Below are positions 62,525 to 64,000 of a DNA stretch of 64,000 nucleotides, in pieces. The first letter of the stretch is position 1, and each line of letters starts with the position of its first letter. A program made the translations under genes and the position numbers. The stretch spans positions 4,532 to 68,531 of the forward strand of contig DLAJ01000008.1 of assembly GCA_002493905.1 (NCBI GenBank), written 5' to 3'. This stretch comes from Lachnospiraceae bacterium UBA7050. Its GTDB lineage: Bacteria; Bacillota; Clostridia; Lachnospirales; Lachnospiraceae. The notes under the pieces are model-generated. The model had not been told where the DNA came from and searched no databases. It saw only the letters and a program-made list of their open reading frames with translations.

Positions 62525-64000
62525 TCATTCCACAATCAACTCCCGCACCTCCACGCGCCGCACTCTCCGCGATGCGGCATATGCAAAGACAAACACCGCC
62601 GCCGTGATAAATGCCGCGGGAACAAGCAATGCCGGCACATCGAAATTGCAAATCACGCGCGAGAATCCGGCAAGCCGCAGCATGGCTGAGAGCGCTTTTT
62701 CAGAAAATAAACCGCTCAGCCCCGCTCCTATGCCCGCACCGACAAGCGATAGAAGTGCAAATCTGACCGCGAAGCTAAGGCGCAGCCTGCCTGACGTAAA
62801 ACCGATTGCCTTGTAAATGCCGATATCCGTGCGCTCCCGCACAAACGCCTTCGACACGACCATCCGCACGGTAACGAAGGAAAAGACCAGCGAGGCGGCG
62901 TAGATCAATAGCTTAAGTGCATTTGTGATCCCGGAGTAATTGATTCCCGTAAGCTCGTCAACGCTGTCATAAATCTCCACGTTCAGCATATCGCCGAATC
63001 GTTCGTTCAGCTCTTTCTCTATCTCATCAAGCTGTGAGAGATCATCGAAAAGATAACTGAGCCGCAGATTATCACGTGGCACGCCCAGCCGGTCGCCGCC
63101 GCTTAAGTTCATTCCGAACACCATCCCCGTGTTGCTAGACTGCTGGAAAATGCCGCAGATCAGATATTCCTCATCGTTGTCATCGTATGAGAATGTGACT
63201 TTATCACCCATTGCAAGACCATAGGTTTCGGCGATCATATCCGTGATCAGCACCTCGTTGTCGTAAAGCGGTGCCCTGCCCTCGGAAATGTTTGGCATAT
63301 CCTCCGGATATTTGTAATATAAGCACAAAATCTTCTCTCCGTCATAGAAAACGTTGCGCACATTACAGTAGTTTTTTCGGGCGATATACGGTTTTTCGTC
63401 TATCATTTTTTCCGCTTCGTTGACTGCATTTTCCATATCGGCAGCAGAATTTTGGACATTCTCTTTCTCCGAGATGAAAATATTCGCCACATCTATCCCC
63501 ATAGCGTTCATCGTCGTATCAGAGTTAAGAATATTACCGAATAAATTCACTGTTACCATAAAAAACGTAAGGATCGCAGCGATGAGCGCCACTCCCACAC
63601 AATTCTTTAAGCCGGACGCGACCTGACGGTACGCAAGGCTTAAAGAAAGCGCACCTTTCGCGATCGGCGCATGAAGCCTGCTATGAAAATAAATTTCCCG
63701 CCTGCCGCCCGAAATCGCGCGGACGGGAGATAGCTTTGCAACCCTGCGCGTGCGAAAGATAATCATGACCATGCAGAGCACAAGCATGAAGACCGCCAGA
63801 ATCACGCTTTTTGTAAGCGACAGCTTATGCTCCGGCAGCACGCCCGTGATGCCCATACACGCATTTCCGATGGCGCGTTCTACCGGCACGGACACAGCAA
63901 ATCCTACCACCATGCCGACGGTCATGGAAAGTATGTACCGCAGGATAAACAGGGCACGGATTTTCGCACTGCCAAAGCCCTGTGATTTTAAGACGCCGAT
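62525..64000 (-). CDS. FtsX-family ABC transporter permease, 5' end beyond the window
   Basis: At least 491 residues; the frame is open to the right edge (the first visible codons read IGVLKSQGFGS) and the start is not seen. Several membrane helices with two FtsX domains: the visible part begins at the end of the first domain, continues with a large extracytoplasmic MacB-like loop (about 130-320 of the visible part), and ends with ERTDIGIYKAIGFTSGRLRLSF in the second FtsX domain. It is probably the permease of a MacB-like exporter or bacitracin/peptide resistance system; the ATPase is not in the window. Confidence 0.88.
   Translation of the reverse strand: MGVLKSQGFGSAKIRALFILRYILSMTVGMVVGFAVSVPVERAIGNACMGITGVLPEHKLSLTKSVILAVFMLVLCMVMIIFRTRRVAKLSPVRAISGGRREIYFHSRLHAPIAKGALSLSLAYRQVASGLKNCVGVALIAAILTFFMVTVNLFGNILNSDTTMNAMGIDVANIFISEKENVQNSAADMENAVNEAEKMIDEKPYIARKNYCNVRNVFYDGEKILCLYYKYPEDMPNISEGRAPLYDNEVLITDMIAETYGLAMGDKVTFSYDDNDEEYLICGIFQQSSNTGMVFGMNLSGGDRLGVPRDNLRLSYLFDDLSQLDEIEKELNERFGDMLNVEIYDSVDELTGINYSGITNALKLLIYAASLVFSFVTVRMVVSKAFVRERTDIGIYKAIGFTSGRLRLSFAVRFALLSLVGAGIGAGLSGLFSEKALSAMLRLAGFSRVICNFDVPALLVPAAFITAAVFVFAYAASRRVRRVEVRELIVE

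Overview
The window reads as a chromosome segment of a low-to-mid GC Gram-positive anaerobe of the class Clostridia, most likely family Lachnospiraceae. The evidence is the strong AGGAGG-type ribosome sites, the housekeeping clusters coaX-dusB-greA-lysS and dnaE-pfkA, an S-box riboswitch before metK, HD-GYP and SleB/M23 wall proteins, and a class I lysyl-tRNA synthetase. No rRNA, CRISPR array, prophage or complete insertion sequence was seen. The genus is inference.

Layout. Positions 1-10.5 kb are an accessory, decaying zone: two small unknown proteins, a HipBA toxin-antitoxin operon, the remains of a second hipBA copy with a DUF234-type ATPase between its ends (that ATPase is itself broken by a 76-bp palindromic insertion), an intact DUF4143-type ATPase, a truncated third ATPase, and a UPF1-like helicase split by a frameshift just after its Walker A motif. 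From 10.7 to 28.9 kb almost all genes are on the minus strand and are core: lysS, greA, dusB, coaX, birA, argF, an SPFH/NfeD membrane pair, a SleB-like wall hydrolase, proC, an rRNA/tRNA methyltransferase, pfkA, dnaE and SAM-riboswitch-controlled metK. From 29 to 47 kb come an HD-GYP protein, murA, an M23 peptidase, a Y-family polymerase, a flavin reductase, a coiled-coil tail-anchored protein, a small (p)ppGpp synthetase, a PAQR/hemolysin III protein, galE, a sugar nucleotidyltransferase, an acyltransferase, a YggS protein, a PIN/NYN-like protein, nagA and a CheX-receiver fusion.

From 47 to 64 kb there are a small helical protein, one unusual tRNA-Ala gene, a GNAT acetyltransferase, a TetR-MMPL-YhgE-like export cluster, a metallophosphoesterase followed in frame by a fragment of a TIGR02452-type protein, a D,D-carboxypeptidase, a zinc-ribbon membrane protein, a HigBA module with a clear promoter/operator, a three-gene operon containing an apparently cytoplasmic GH53 galactanase, a deoxyribosyltransferase-like protein, and an FtsX-type permease running off the right edge.

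Functional themes: envelope building and remodelling (murA, M23, SleB, DacA, galE), stress and toxin control (HipBA, HigBA, small (p)ppGpp synthetase), translation (class I LysRS, DusB, GreA, tRNA-Ala), and galactan/amino-sugar use (GH53, GalE, NagA). Short palindromic elements are scattered between genes; one 54-bp double-hairpin occurs twice and its first half recurs as the metK terminator.
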